Origin: Sporisorium sorghi
Lineage: Eukaryota > Basidiomycota > Ustilaginomycetes > Ustilaginales > Ustilaginaceae
Direction of reading: 5' to 3'
NCBI GenBank assembly: GCA_023212695.1
Contig: JALCCG010000365.1
Span: 1 to 18,872 of the forward strand
DNA: 18,872 bases
Under the pieces are notes generated by a model. It did not search any database, was not told the origin of the DNA, and worked only from the letters and a program-made list of their open reading frames with translations. Position numbers and translations under genes: made by a program. Positions 1-8,316 of this stretch are shown in pieces; positions within the stretch are counted from its first letter, which is position 1; each line of letters begins with the position of its first letter.

Positions 1-62
<62 letters not shown>
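1..62. repeat. poly(A) tract at window edge
   Basis: An uninterrupted run of 62 A residues opens the window. It lies about 190 bp upstream of the first gene. Because it touches the window edge, its true length and origin cannot be judged. It could be an intergenic homopolymer like those near 6.8 and 9.7 kb, or an assembly edge effect. Confidence 0.9.
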
Positions 63-66
<4 letters not shown>

Positions 67-254
67 CTCAAAAAATAACAGAACCCTGCAGCTCCACATA
101 TCGGAACTCGGAGGACGTCATGGTCAAGCAACCGTGAACGAGACGTTCAGCCTCTGAACACACCAGTGCTCGGTCTCTGCCACGAGTAGACTCCCACAAG
201 CGGGCCCCACACATCAACTGGTCGTCGCTGCTCCGGGTCGCAAAACCCTTCACG

Positions 255-2023
255 ATGGGAAAGGACAAGGACAAGATCAAAGACGGCGGGACAGCAGCAG
301 ACGAAGCAGACATCCCGAACTTCTTCTGTCGTCGAGACGCGACCATCCCTCGTCAAGATCAGCCCAGACCGTATGCCTTCTTGCAGCGCATCCTCAGCGA
401 GCATCGTGTACGCACGGACGACAGCGACGGCACGTACGATGGCGTGGACGATATCACCAACGCACTCGCTGGGACAGGGACCGTCCACACAAACGGAGCA
501 GCCGCCGAGTCGTTCGCCGTGCAGGCTGGATCGGGTGCCATTACAGCGGTACAGAACGGCCTCAACCTTCGCGAGACGGCGAGTACACTAGCTGAAGTAT
601 CTGGACCATCCGATGCCAACGGGGCATCCGCAGGCCAAGCGATATCCGACTCGAATCTGCCTCACGCTCGAACCGGATCCTCCGAAACTGCAGTGGTGGA
701 AGAGGAGCTGCCGTGGTTCTCGCAGTTGTCGGCGTATCCGCAGCTGAGGTCAGCCGGTATTCCACTGGTGCCGGACGAGGCGTCTTCGAGCAAAGTGGGC
801 GCTCTGACTGGAGCATCTGCGAAAAAGCGACCCAACACATCAGCGTCCATTGCATCCGCATCGCTCGGCAGCTTCAATGGCGTCTCGCGACCGAGCTCTT
901 CGTCTTCGTCAGCATCGCTCTTCAACCCGTCATCGGCGCCACTGTCTCGCGTGACTTCGCCCAAGACGTCGTCGACGGCGACGATGGAGTCGTTTGGGCG
1001 CAGTGGCTCGCCTGCGTCGCTGTCGGAGGCTGTGGCGCGGGCTCGTGGGCCCAGCGGGGGTTCGTCGATCCCGATCACTTCGACGGTGTCCTCTGCTGGA
1101 TCGATAGGTTCTAGTGTCGGGGTCGGGCAAGCTTCGGATTCAAAACACCTTGCGGGCGCGACGCCGGTAAAGCCAATACCCATGTCGGCCAGCACCACCG
1201 CCAGTGCCGGCACGACGTCATCCATTCCCCGACCAATCCCTTCCAACCTATCCAACTTCACGCTCCCCGGCACCACCGCCGCCTCGACCACCACCCCCGC
1301 CGACTTCCAAGAAGACCTCCTGCCCCCGGACAACTTTGCCATGGTCAACAGCTACGTCTACCGCTCCAGCTTCCCCAAGAAGAAGCACTTCCCCTTCCTG
1401 CGCACGCTCGGCTTACGCTCCGTCCTCACGCTCATCCTCGAAGAGTACCCCGAGACCAACTCGACGTTCCTCGACCAGAACGGCATCACCTTTTTCCAGT
1501 TTGGCATCCCAGGGAACAAGGAGCCGTTCGTGTCCATCCCCACGGACAAGATCACCGCTGCGCTGATGACGATCATGGATCGGCGAAATCATCCGATCTT
1601 GATTCACTGCAATAAGGGCAAGCATAGGACGGGGTGTTTGATCGGGTGTCTGAGGAAGTTGCAGCAGTGGAGTCTGACGACCATCTTTGACGAGTATCGA
1701 AGGTTCAGCTGGCCAAAGAGCAGGAGTATGGATCAGGAGTTTATCGAGTTGTATGACGAGCGGGCTGTGTGGCGCGATATTGACGTTAGGTGGTTGCCCA
1801 AGTGGTAAGTTCCGCTTCAAATGTTGCGTTGAATTGGTTGAGAGATGCTGACATTTGCTGTTGCTGTGGTGGTTGATACGACAGGTCGGTGCTACCGCTA
1901 GCTTCGCTGAGCCTGCACAACACCACACGCAAGATCGAAGACCTAGAAGACGAGATCGACGGCGCCAACGATCAAACCCCAGATGCGCACCAGGACTCAC
2001 TGACCGTCTGGAGAGGCATGTGA
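255..2023 (+). CDS. SIW14: Siw14-like dual-specificity phosphatase (inositol pyrophosphate phosphatase family)
   Basis: Spliced from exons 255-1804 and 1885-2023, giving about 562 residues. The PFA-DSP catalytic domain spans roughly residues 355-517: LPPDNFAMVNSYVYRSSFP, then EEYPETN, GIPGNKEPF and the Cys-X5-Arg signature HCNKGKHRTG with nucleophile Cys452 and Arg458, followed by FDEYRRF and WLPKW. In yeast this family (Siw14) removes the 5-beta phosphate of inositol pyrophosphates; substrate here is inferred from the match. The first 350 residues are Ser/Ala/Thr-rich, low in complexity and probably disordered, much longer than the yeast N-terminus. The start at 255 is the first in-frame ATG of the long frame. 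The exon 2 tail (SVLPLASLSL...KIEDLEDEIDG...VWRGM) is charged and lacks a known domain. The gene converges on the CCA transferase, with about 150 bp between stops. The unspliced frame would stop at once inside the donor site. Family call is strong; the splice model is well supported by consensus sites. Confidence 0.9.
1805..1884 (+). other. intron in the Siw14-like gene
   Basis: An 80-bp intron with donor GTAAGT at 1805 and acceptor ACAG ending at 1884. A CTGAC branch-site match lies near 1848, about 35 bp before the acceptor. The junction splits a Trp codon (TG|G), so Trp517 is restored by splicing and the frame stays open for 45 more codons to TGA at 2021-2023. The in-frame TAA of the unspliced reading overlaps the donor itself. 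Confidence 0.8.
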
Positions 2024-2171
2024 GGTCGATCTCGTCCCTGCTATTCAATATACCCCCTTGCACTTGCATACCACTGCTCACTCATACTCGACCAACCACA
2101 CACTCGAGCAGAGACACACATGTTCAGAACAGAGAGTGGAAAAGATGTTGACGTGTTGCGTGCAAAACCAC

Positions 2172-4481
2172 TCATTCACTCTTCTGGCGCTTCCTGCGCT
2201 CGCCTTCCTCCGCCGCCGCCTGCTTCGCCACCACCGGCTTCTTCTTCGCCTTACTCGGCGGTGGCGCCGGTCTCTGGTCCAACGGCACAATCCCGCCCTT
2301 CTCCCACTCGGCTTTCAACCACGCCTTGGACTCCTCCTCCGCGCCCTCCCCCAGCTGCGGTCGGTCGTACTGCCACGCCAGCACAAACGTCTGTACCTGC
2401 GAGATGAGCCGCGGATGGCAGCCCAGGCACGCCGTCACCGCGTTGCCGTCCAGCACGGGCTTCTCGTCCGCGCGCTCAACTAGGTTCCACTGCGTCACAA
2501 GGCGCCAGAAACGGCTGTAGTCGGATGCGAGCTGCGTGGCTTGCTGCTGCTGCTGCGTCGCCAGCGTCGCTGCCGTGTCGTCGACCGTGCCACCTGCGGT
2601 GTGGTGCTGCCATAGATCGACTAGCTCGGAGATGAACGCGATGAGCAGCGCCGGTTCCGGTCGCAGCTGCAGCAGGCCGTTGGAGACGTGCGCGTTGCGC
2701 AGCAGCAGCGCGAGCCGAGACTTGACGCTCAAACCCGGCGGCAGATGAAGCAGCTTATCGAGCGCTTCGGGGTCTGCACCGCCTTGCGTCTGTTCGGAGC
2801 AGAGCACTTTGCGTCCCAGTGGGAGCAGCTCCATGCATCGATGCAGCGACGCTACGGGCTCCTTGAGCGTCTTGGTGCCCAGCTTGAGCCCGTTGGCAAT
2901 GACGCTCTCGCCGGCCCAGGCGAACTTGTTCTTCTTCTCTTCGTAGATCAGGTGTCGCACCGGCAGCAGCGCGACCGAGATCCACAGCCGCCTCCGTTCT
3001 TCCGATGAGAGAGAGGCGCTGCTCCAGCTCGAGAGCAGGTCAGCAGGGAGCGCTTCCAGTACTGCTTTGGGGATGGGCGACGATGGGATCGCCGAGAATG
3101 CACGCGAGAGGTCCGGTTTGGGTGCATCGTAGCCACTCTCTCCAATGCGGAGGCTGTCCAGAGGAACTGACTGGTTGACGGGAGAACTAGCTTCGAGCGC
3201 CTTGCCTCCGAGAATAGCGTCGAGCAAACGAGCCGCATTGAGTGCCACCGCGTCTGGCTCAGGCTGGCCGAGCTCCTTGGGTGGAGTTGAGTCAGAAGCC
3301 AAATAGAGCTTACCCGCAGATGGCGGTGGGTGGAATACGAGCGGGAACAGCTCCAATCGATGAAGCAGGAACAGCGCGAGCAACGGGTTAGGGCCCTTGA
3401 TCATCTTGTCGACCTCGATGCCGAATCGCTCCCTTGACACCTTGCTGACCAGAGCATCGCGGATCTGATCTCGACCGCTCTCGACTCCTGCGCTCCCCTG
3501 GGTGGAGACTCTTGGATCGTCGCTGCTGGCAAGCTGGTCGAGACCCGTCTCTGCGTCGTCCGTCGCGTTGCCTGCTACGTTTGCCCCTGTGAGGCAGCGG
3601 ATGATGGTTGGGTGCAGCTCGTACGCAAAGCGACTGGAGAAGCGTACGCAGCGGAGCACTCGAAGCGGGTCGTCGAGGAACGTGGTGAGCGGAGGCAAAG
3701 GAGTGCGTATCAAACCACTCGCCAGATCTTGCAAACCCAATCCAGTATGATCCTCCACCTGTCTCGTGTGCACATTGTACAGCAGCGAGTTGATGGTGAT
3801 GTCACGGCGCTCCGCATCCTCCTTTGGTGTTCCGAACGTCATCGTCGGGATTCTTGAGCCAGAATCATACGTCTCCTTGCGCAAGTTGACAAAGTCGAGC
3901 GAGAGGCCGAGCACGCGTGCTGTAGCCGTTTCGAGGTTCTTGCTCTGCTCTGGGTTGGCGGCGATCTTGCCGATTCGGCCCATCTCGGAGCCCTCATCGC
4001 TGAAGAATGGTGAGCGCGCGAGGGGAGATGCTGCGAAAGAGGGCGATGAGAGGTAGTGCTTGAGGTAGAGTGCGAATGCGTTGCCGGTCAAAGTGGAAAG
4101 CGAGATGTCGAGGTCATCTGAATCGCGGGCGAGGAGCTTGTCGCGGACCCAACCGCCAGCGATGCGCGCTTCGCATGGCTGAGAGCCATCGCCGCTTGTT
4201 TGTGTCGAGTCGATTTCAGGGATGACGGGTCGTTCGCGATGAATGTAGGAGCACGTCTGGTCGAGAAGCTGGCAGATGGCCTCCTCTTGCTCGGTCAAGT
4301 GGATCTGCGCGCCTTGCTGCATCGTGGAGCGTGATCGAAGCTGTGCAACGAATGAGATCAGGACCAGATTGTGGGTTGTAGGCGGCCTGGCGAAGGTTGT
4401 CGAGGAAGAGCGCAGATTTCGAAGCGGAAGCAATCGTTGTCGAGACCAGGCGCGGAAGCAGGTCAGGGACATGCCAATCAA
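2172..4481 (-). CDS. CCA1: CCA-adding tRNA nucleotidyltransferase
   Basis: This 769-residue class II CCA transferase adds the 3' CCA end to tRNAs. The nucleotidyltransferase head shows IAGGWVRDKLL (residues 107-117) and the metal-binding DLD (Asp123, Asp125). RRDITINSLLYN and FLDDPLRVLRCVRFSSRF, typical of the poly(A)polymerase/CCA family, follow. Residues 1-53 are rich in Arg, Ser and Leu and lack acidic residues, which suits a mitochondrial presequence. A second Met at residue 54 (codon 4322-4320) begins a form without it. The C-terminus is basic (KAKKKP, ERRKRQK) and could serve in nuclear import. The protein is longer than yeast Cca1 (about 546 residues) because of the presequence and several low-complexity insertions, including a Gln run and an Asp/Gly/Ser-rich loop. 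No intron is needed. It is divergent from the SRP19 gene and convergent with the phosphatase. Confidence 0.93.
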   Translation of the reverse strand: MIGMSLTCFRAWSRQRLLPLRNLRSSSTTFARPPTTHNLVLISFVAQLRSRSTMQQGAQIHLTEQEEAICQLLDQTCSYIHRERPVIPEIDSTQTSGDGSQPCEARIAGGWVRDKLLARDSDDLDISLSTLTGNAFALYLKHYLSSPSFAASPLARSPFFSDEGSEMGRIGKIAANPEQSKNLETATARVLGLSLDFVNLRKETYDSGSRIPTMTFGTPKEDAERRDITINSLLYNVHTRQVEDHTGLGLQDLASGLIRTPLPPLTTFLDDPLRVLRCVRFSSRFAYELHPTIIRCLTGANVAGNATDDAETGLDQLASSDDPRVSTQGSAGVESGRDQIRDALVSKVSRERFGIEVDKMIKGPNPLLALFLLHRLELFPLVFHPPPSAGKLYLASDSTPPKELGQPEPDAVALNAARLLDAILGGKALEASSPVNQSVPLDSLRIGESGYDAPKPDLSRAFSAIPSSPIPKAVLEALPADLLSSWSSASLSSEERRRLWISVALLPVRHLIYEEKKNKFAWAGESVIANGLKLGTKTLKEPVASLHRCMELLPLGRKVLCSEQTQGGADPEALDKLLHLPPGLSVKSRLALLLRNAHVSNGLLQLRPEPALLIAFISELVDLWQHHTAGGTVDDTAATLATQQQQQATQLASDYSRFWRLVTQWNLVERADEKPVLDGNAVTACLGCHPRLISQVQTFVLAWQYDRPQLGEGAEEESKAWLKAEWEKGGIVPLDQRPAPPPSKAKKKPVVAKQAAAEEGERRKRQKSE

Positions 4482-4854
4482 GCAAGGCTCGCGGCCATCA
4501 CCTTGTCCTTACTGGTCCAACACCTCAGCTGCAGCGAACAATACTGATATTCAGCCCCTGTGATGATTTTGGGGAACTCTGCGATGGTGATAGCAGGGCA
4601 AGAAGGAGATGAAGGAAGGGAAGCTGGACATGGATTTTGAACGAGCTTCGCCCCCCACACTTTCTAACATTGAGAGCTGCGCTTCTCGCCTTTGAACATT
4701 CCACTCGCGCGATAGAATTCAGAGCTAGAGTCACGTGGCGCGTCCGACAGATTCACCTGCAGCTTCGACTTTGGGTTCATCACCATTCATCCTTCCATCA
4801 CTCGACGCAAGGAACACCTCCTTTCACTCGCTGCTCCCGAAGCAAACACCCAAA
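4482..4854. promoter_or_regulatory. divergent intergenic region between CCA1 and SRP19
   Basis: This 373-bp gap must hold the promoters of both flanking genes. A CACGTG E-box (a Cbf1/Pho4-type bHLH core) sits at 4732-4737, about 118 bp upstream of the SRP19 ATG. No clear TATA box is visible. Small reading frames here are not supported by any recognisable protein. Confidence 0.45.
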
Positions 4855-6108
4855 ATGCCGCCCAAAGCAGCCGTAGAGGACTTTGACGATGACTTTGAGG
4901 TAAGTTTCGCAATTTTCGAACGGGGCGATTCGCAGTGCAGTAGATAGCTGACGACTCTTTTGCTATCTATCATCTTCGATCTCGCTCCTCATTGCTTTCA
5001 ACAGTTCGATCTGCCGACCGTATCGTCTCCCGCCGTCTCGCAGGCGCAGGCAGGTGGTGCTCCGCAAGCCGATCAGATGGCTGCGTTCCAAAAGATGATG
5101 GAGCAGATGGGCCAGGCTCCCGGCTCTGGCGACTTTGGATCCTCCCGACCTCCTGCCGCAGGTTTCGATGTTGCTGGCGCCAGCGGGTCCAAGACCAAAG
5201 ACGATGGAGAGCACAAAAAGTGGGTCAGCGTTTACCCAATCTACTTTGACGCCAAACGTCACTACGGTAAAGGCTGTCGACGGGTCTCCTACGAAAAGTC
5301 GAGCCCTTTCCCCACGCAGCTCTGGATCGCCAAGGCGGTCGGTCGACTTCAGCTCAAGTATGTGCAGGAGCCGTACAAGACGCATCCTCAGGACTGGGAG
5401 AATCCAGGTCGAGTCAAGGTGCAGCTGTTCAACGACGACGGCGAGCCGGTCAACAGCCGCTTTCCTGGCAAGAAGCAGCTTTTTGACGCTATTGCAGAGA
5501 CGATGCAGCCCAACTGCGGTGGGAAGCCGCCTGCGATCGAACCACGCAAGAAGCGCGTTCGCCCGTCGACGATCAAGAAGCAGGCGCTTGCTGACAATGC
5601 CAAAGCTGCTGCTGCAGGCTCGTCTGCTGCCGCTGACGCTGCAAGGTCTTCCAAGAAGAGCAAGAAGAAAGCCGCCGCCGCTGCTGCTGCTACTTCTTCG
5701 AGCAGCGGTGCTGGGCCTTCCAAGCCGACGCTGACCAAGGAGCAGCGCAAGCAGATCGTGCAGGCCAAGCGAGACCCCAACCCGAACCCGATCCGCGAGC
5801 GACTGGCCAGGATGCGTTTCCCGCCCACGCTGGAAGCGCGTCTGCCCGCGCACTCGCCCGCCATCGAAGGCGGGCTGCTCAACATGAACCTCGCCGAAGC
5901 CATGGGCGGAATGCCACCGGGCACGCCCGGCGCCGACGCACTCGGCGGACTGGGCGGCATGCTCGGCGGCATGGGTCTGGGAGGCAACGACGACGAGGAC
6001 GACGAGAAAGAGACGCAGGAGGAGGCGGCGGGCAAGAAGAAGGATCCCATGAACCCGCTCAATCTCGGCCGCAGACAGAGGAAGAAGGTGGTGCGCACCG
6101 GACGTTGA
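4855..6108 (+). CDS. SRP19: signal recognition particle subunit SRP19 (Sec65 homologue)
   Basis: Exon 1 (4855-4899) encodes MPPKAAVEDFDDDFE and exon 2 (5005-6108) continues with FDLPTV, for 382 residues. SRP19 binds the SRP RNA and helps SRP54 assemble, so ribosomes making secretory proteins are directed to the ER. The SRP19 fold runs from about residue 88 (KKWVSVYPIYFDAK) through the CRRVSYEKSSPFPT segment and the GRVKVQLFND strand near residue 151, to about residue 190. Flanking this core are a Met/Gln-rich N-terminal segment (QMAAFQKMMEQMG), a Lys/Ala-rich stretch near residues 215-255, a Met/Gly-rich segment with an acidic cluster (about residues 305-355), and a basic end (GRRQRKKVVRTGR). 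It is longer than yeast Sec65 (about 273 residues) and human SRP19 (144 residues). The start is the first ATG, in good context (CAAAATGCC), and lies immediately 5' of the intron-bearing frame. Confidence 0.9.
4900..5004 (+). other. intron in SRP19 gene
   Basis: A 105-bp phase-0 intron with donor GTAAGT at 4900 and acceptor ACAG ending at 5004. A GCTGAC branch-site match lies near 4948. Splicing joins ...DDDFE to FDLPTV. Without splicing, exon 1 runs into a stop at 4945-4947. Confidence 0.8.
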
Positions 6109-6579
6109 ATCGTGCGCGCTTCAGCCCCGATTTGGGATGTTCCTATCGCGATCGCGATCGAGATCGAGCCTCTGGGTCTGTTGTCGAGGGGTCCTGACAA
6201 TGAACAAGGTTACTGCTGCATCATCGTGCACGTACAGGCATGTGAAGCATGTGTCCATTAGAGCGTGTGCTGCCGGTGATGATGAAATGAGCGCTTACTC
6301 TCTTCTGGCCACACCTTAACAAGACTTGACACCACTCAGGCGCTCGGTCATCCTTGAGCGGCTGCTGGTATCACCGGCATGAACAGAGGCAAACAGTGAA
6401 AAGGCGGCAAAGTCGTGACGCGGCATCGGTCAGCTTACTGACCCTTGTTTTGCGACCATGTGCGACGTTCCTGGATAGGCTGGGGACTCAACTTTATTTC
6501 TAGTGACGAGCTCTGCCTCCGAAACAAGCTGACACCGCACAGGTTCTCATTCACATTGCAAAAGCATCGACAGGCTAAC
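6109..6579. other. SRP19 3' flank and 5S rRNA upstream spacer
   Basis: No gene is visible in these 471 bp. The SRP19 3' flank contains a short tandem repeat of ATCGCG/ATCGAG units at 6145-6168, including the perfect 14-bp palindrome ATCGCGATCGCGAT (6145-6158). No Pol III upstream element is recognised, which is expected for a gene with an internal promoter. Confidence 0.5.
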
Positions 6580-6697
6580 ATCTGCGGCCATAGAACCTTG
6601 AAAGCACCGCATCCCGTCCGATCTGCGAAGTTAAGCCGGGTATCGCCTAGTCAGTACTGCGGTGGGGGACCACGCGGGAATCCTAGGTGCTGCAGTT
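6580..6697 (+). rRNA. 5S ribosomal RNA
   Basis: A 118-nt match to the eukaryotic 5S rRNA plan, seen directly. It starts ATCTGCGGCCATAG, carries the conserved AAAGCACCGCATCCCGTCCG and ATCTGCGAAGTTAAGC blocks, then AGTAC and GGTGGGGGACCACGCGGG, and ends GGTGCTGCAGTT. Helix I closes by pairing 6582-6588 (CTGCGGC) with 6689-6695 (GCTGCAG), allowing one G-T pair. The length and the AT start with TT end match the basidiomycete 5S class. The internal Pol III promoter (box A near AGTTAAGCCGGG at 6629-6640, plus box C) lies within the gene. It is a single copy next to protein genes, consistent with the dispersed 5S genes of smut fungi rather than linkage to an rDNA unit. No disabling change is evident. 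Confidence 0.97.
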
Positions 6698-6698
6698 C

Positions 6699-6716
6699 TT
6701 TTTTTTTTTTTTTTTT
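6699..6716 (+). terminator. RNA polymerase III terminator (18 T)
   Basis: A run of 18 T residues begins two bases after the mature 5S end (one C intervenes). Four or more T residues on the coding strand are the Pol III termination signal, so this tract is ample for the 5S gene and supports its being functional. Confidence 0.9.
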
Positions 6717-7476
6717 GTGCTTCTTCTGCCAAACGTTGGAGTGGTAGCGAACAGCGATGATCTCGGCAGGAAGAAGTGCCGATGGATGTCATGATGTCAT
6801 CTGGATGGTGACGAGGACTCGAGACAAAAAAAAAAAAAAAAAAAAAAAAAAAGTACGGGGTGACGATGGCTTGCAGCGGAAAAGAGGGAGAAAAAGGAAC
6901 GCGAGAAACGAGAAATGCGCGATGCATGAGTTTTCTAGTCTCTCTGACTCGAGGCTCGGAAAAGCAGCCCAAGCGAGCCATCCTTTCGTTCGATGGGTCG
7001 GCCAGCGTGACCATTTGTTGATCACCAGATGCCAAAAGAGCATTTGCCGTAGAGGCAAATGTGGTGGTGCCGAACGGAGAGTCTTGGCGCGTTGGAAACA
7101 GAGAGGCGCATTCCTGTCTCTGCCTGAGTTTTGGGTCGGTGGTTCTGGTTCTGGTGGTGATGAGGATGTTGCAGGTTCTAATTCCGGGGTAAGCGAGGTC
7201 ATTACCAAAGATGTCCTCCCAGGAAGTCCAGGGTCTCGTGACCACCGTCATCATGGTCATTCCACTTGGGGTCTCAGGATGGAGGTGTTGGTGCTTACTT
7301 TGCATGTCGACTCTTGGCGCATCGCACAAGCATGCAAATTGGCTTCCATGACCGAGATTTTTCACTTGGTGCCCCTCGAAAGTACTTTTTCCTACAGAAT
7401 TAATAGAAAATAGAGCTAGGTCAGCGACTTATGTGCAGAAGTCGGTGTCAGTTATTCAATACATGGATATGACTTA
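6717..7476. other. non-coding spacer downstream of 5S rRNA
   Basis: About 760 bp with no protein gene I can support. Reading frames cross it on both strands, but one reads through the homopolymer and the 5S gene and none has recognisable domains. It contains the 27-A tract and one compact hairpin, CATTTGCC-gtaga-GGCAAATG (7041-7061), with perfect 8-bp arms. Confidence 0.4.
6826..6852. repeat. poly(A) tract (27 A)
   Basis: An uninterrupted 27-A run about 110 bp past the 5S terminator. No target-site duplication is visible that would mark it as the tail of a retroposed element. Confidence 0.9.
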
Positions 7477-7498
7477 CGACACTCAGCACTAAGTGTTC
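7477..7498. repeat. 22-bp palindrome, site 1 (degenerate)
   Basis: Matches the family of 10-bp arms (CAACACTCAG / CTGAGTGTTG) with changes: left arm CGACACTCAG, centre CA, right arm CTAAGTGTTC. A competing perfect hairpin, CACTAAGT-gttcag-ACTTAGTG (7487-7508), overlaps its right half. Confidence 0.7.
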
Positions 7499-7672
7499 AG
7501 ACTTAGTGCTGTGGTTCCTAAGTTGTGATCTTGGGAGAGTGCTGCATTGTTGGATAGGTCCCAGGAGTGATTGATCCAGACTGCAATGTCAGGATACCAG
7601 TCACGGTGGGGTAATATCGAGTAGTGAATGTAGCGCAGTGGTTGGAAGCTTCGAATACGGCTTGTCAAGTTT

Positions 7673-7694
7673 CAACACTCAGTGCTGAGTGTTG
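7673..7694. repeat. 22-bp palindrome, site 2
   Basis: Perfect 10-bp arms CAACACTCAG (7673-7682) and CTGAGTGTTG (7685-7694) around centre TG. The pairing extends one more base outward (T7672 with A7695). Confidence 0.9.
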
Positions 7695-7886
7695 AGAGTC
7701 GCTCGGTGATCTTGGGTTCAGTTGTATGAGTTAGTGATTCGATAATGTTTCTCTTCTCATCTACGTGCAATCTCAGGTCCTTATATACATGCGAGTGAGC
7801 TAGCTATCCCTCACTATGAGCATGTGTCAACTACAGCATAAGTCCCAAGTCCCCTCACTGAGCATCCATCGTGCTCTGACAAAGTG

Positions 7887-7908
7887 CCACACTTAGTACT
7901 GAATGTTC
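7887..7908. repeat. 22-bp palindrome, site 3 (degenerate)
   Basis: Left arm CCACACTTAG, centre TA, right arm CTGAATGTTC. It departs from the intact arms at four positions and is probably a decayed copy. It lies only 19 bp before site 4. Confidence 0.6.
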
Positions 7909-7927
7909 ATAGCCTCCAGCGGAGGAC

Positions 7928-7949
7928 CAACACTCAGTGCTGAGTGTTG
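7928..7949. repeat. 22-bp palindrome, site 4
   Basis: Perfect arms CAACACTCAG and CTGAGTGTTG around centre TG, identical over all 22 bp to site 2. Confidence 0.9.
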
Positions 7950-8182
7950 CTTCCCTTCAAGCATGCTTGTGATACTACTCACGAGCTTCCGTGCTCTCTG
8001 ATTGGTTCGGCTCTCCCAGGTCCAAGTGTTACCTTGAGTTCGACCAACCATCCTTGAGTTTAACTGGTTAAGGTGACTCGTCTCGGCTCCATCCAGGTGT
8101 GAAGGTTTCCCTGGGAGGTTTGTCATTGGTCCATTGGGTGTCAGTTCCCGTCACCAAGTGGTCGTAGCCATTTGAGGGTGCT

Positions 8183-8204
8183 CAACACTCAGCACTGAGT
8201 GTTG
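8183..8204. repeat. 22-bp palindrome, site 5
   Basis: Perfect arms CAACACTCAG and CTGAGTGTTG around centre CA, so it is the exact reverse complement of sites 2 and 4. Pairing extends two bases further on each side (CT at 8181-8182 with AG at 8205-8206), giving 12-bp arms. Confidence 0.9.
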
Positions 8205-8316
8205 AGACCTGTGTCTGAGCCAATGAGGTCGCAGTTTCGCATTATTCGAAGTGGGAAAATTCGCGAGAATTTCTCCGAGGACCGAATGTCGTGTCTTGAG
8301 ATCTTCCGATTGGTTC

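Noticed and set aside
662..1348. Minus-strand 228-codon frame within the phosphatase gene
   Set aside because: It is antisense to the Ser/Ala-rich coding segment; such frames arise readily from GC-rich codon bias.
6580..6852. A 5S-derived SINE (5S head with a poly(A) tail at 6826-6852)
   Set aside because: The 18-T Pol III terminator directly after the 5S gene would stop the transcript before the A tract, and no target-site duplication is visible around the unit.
6631..7365. Minus-strand 244-codon frame
   Set aside because: It runs through the 5S gene and its T tract, contains homopolymer-encoded Phe/Lys runs, and shows no recognisable domain.
6757..7413. Plus-strand 218-codon frame
   Set aside because: It includes a Lys run from the 27-A tract and no family-like segment; it overlaps an equally long minus-strand frame.
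7690..7932. A short TGTTG...CAACA element such as a solo LTR between palindromes 2 and 4
   Set aside because: The ends are simply the inner halves of the palindromes, and the same 12-bp flanks come from the palindromes themselves, so no independent target-site duplication supports insertion.
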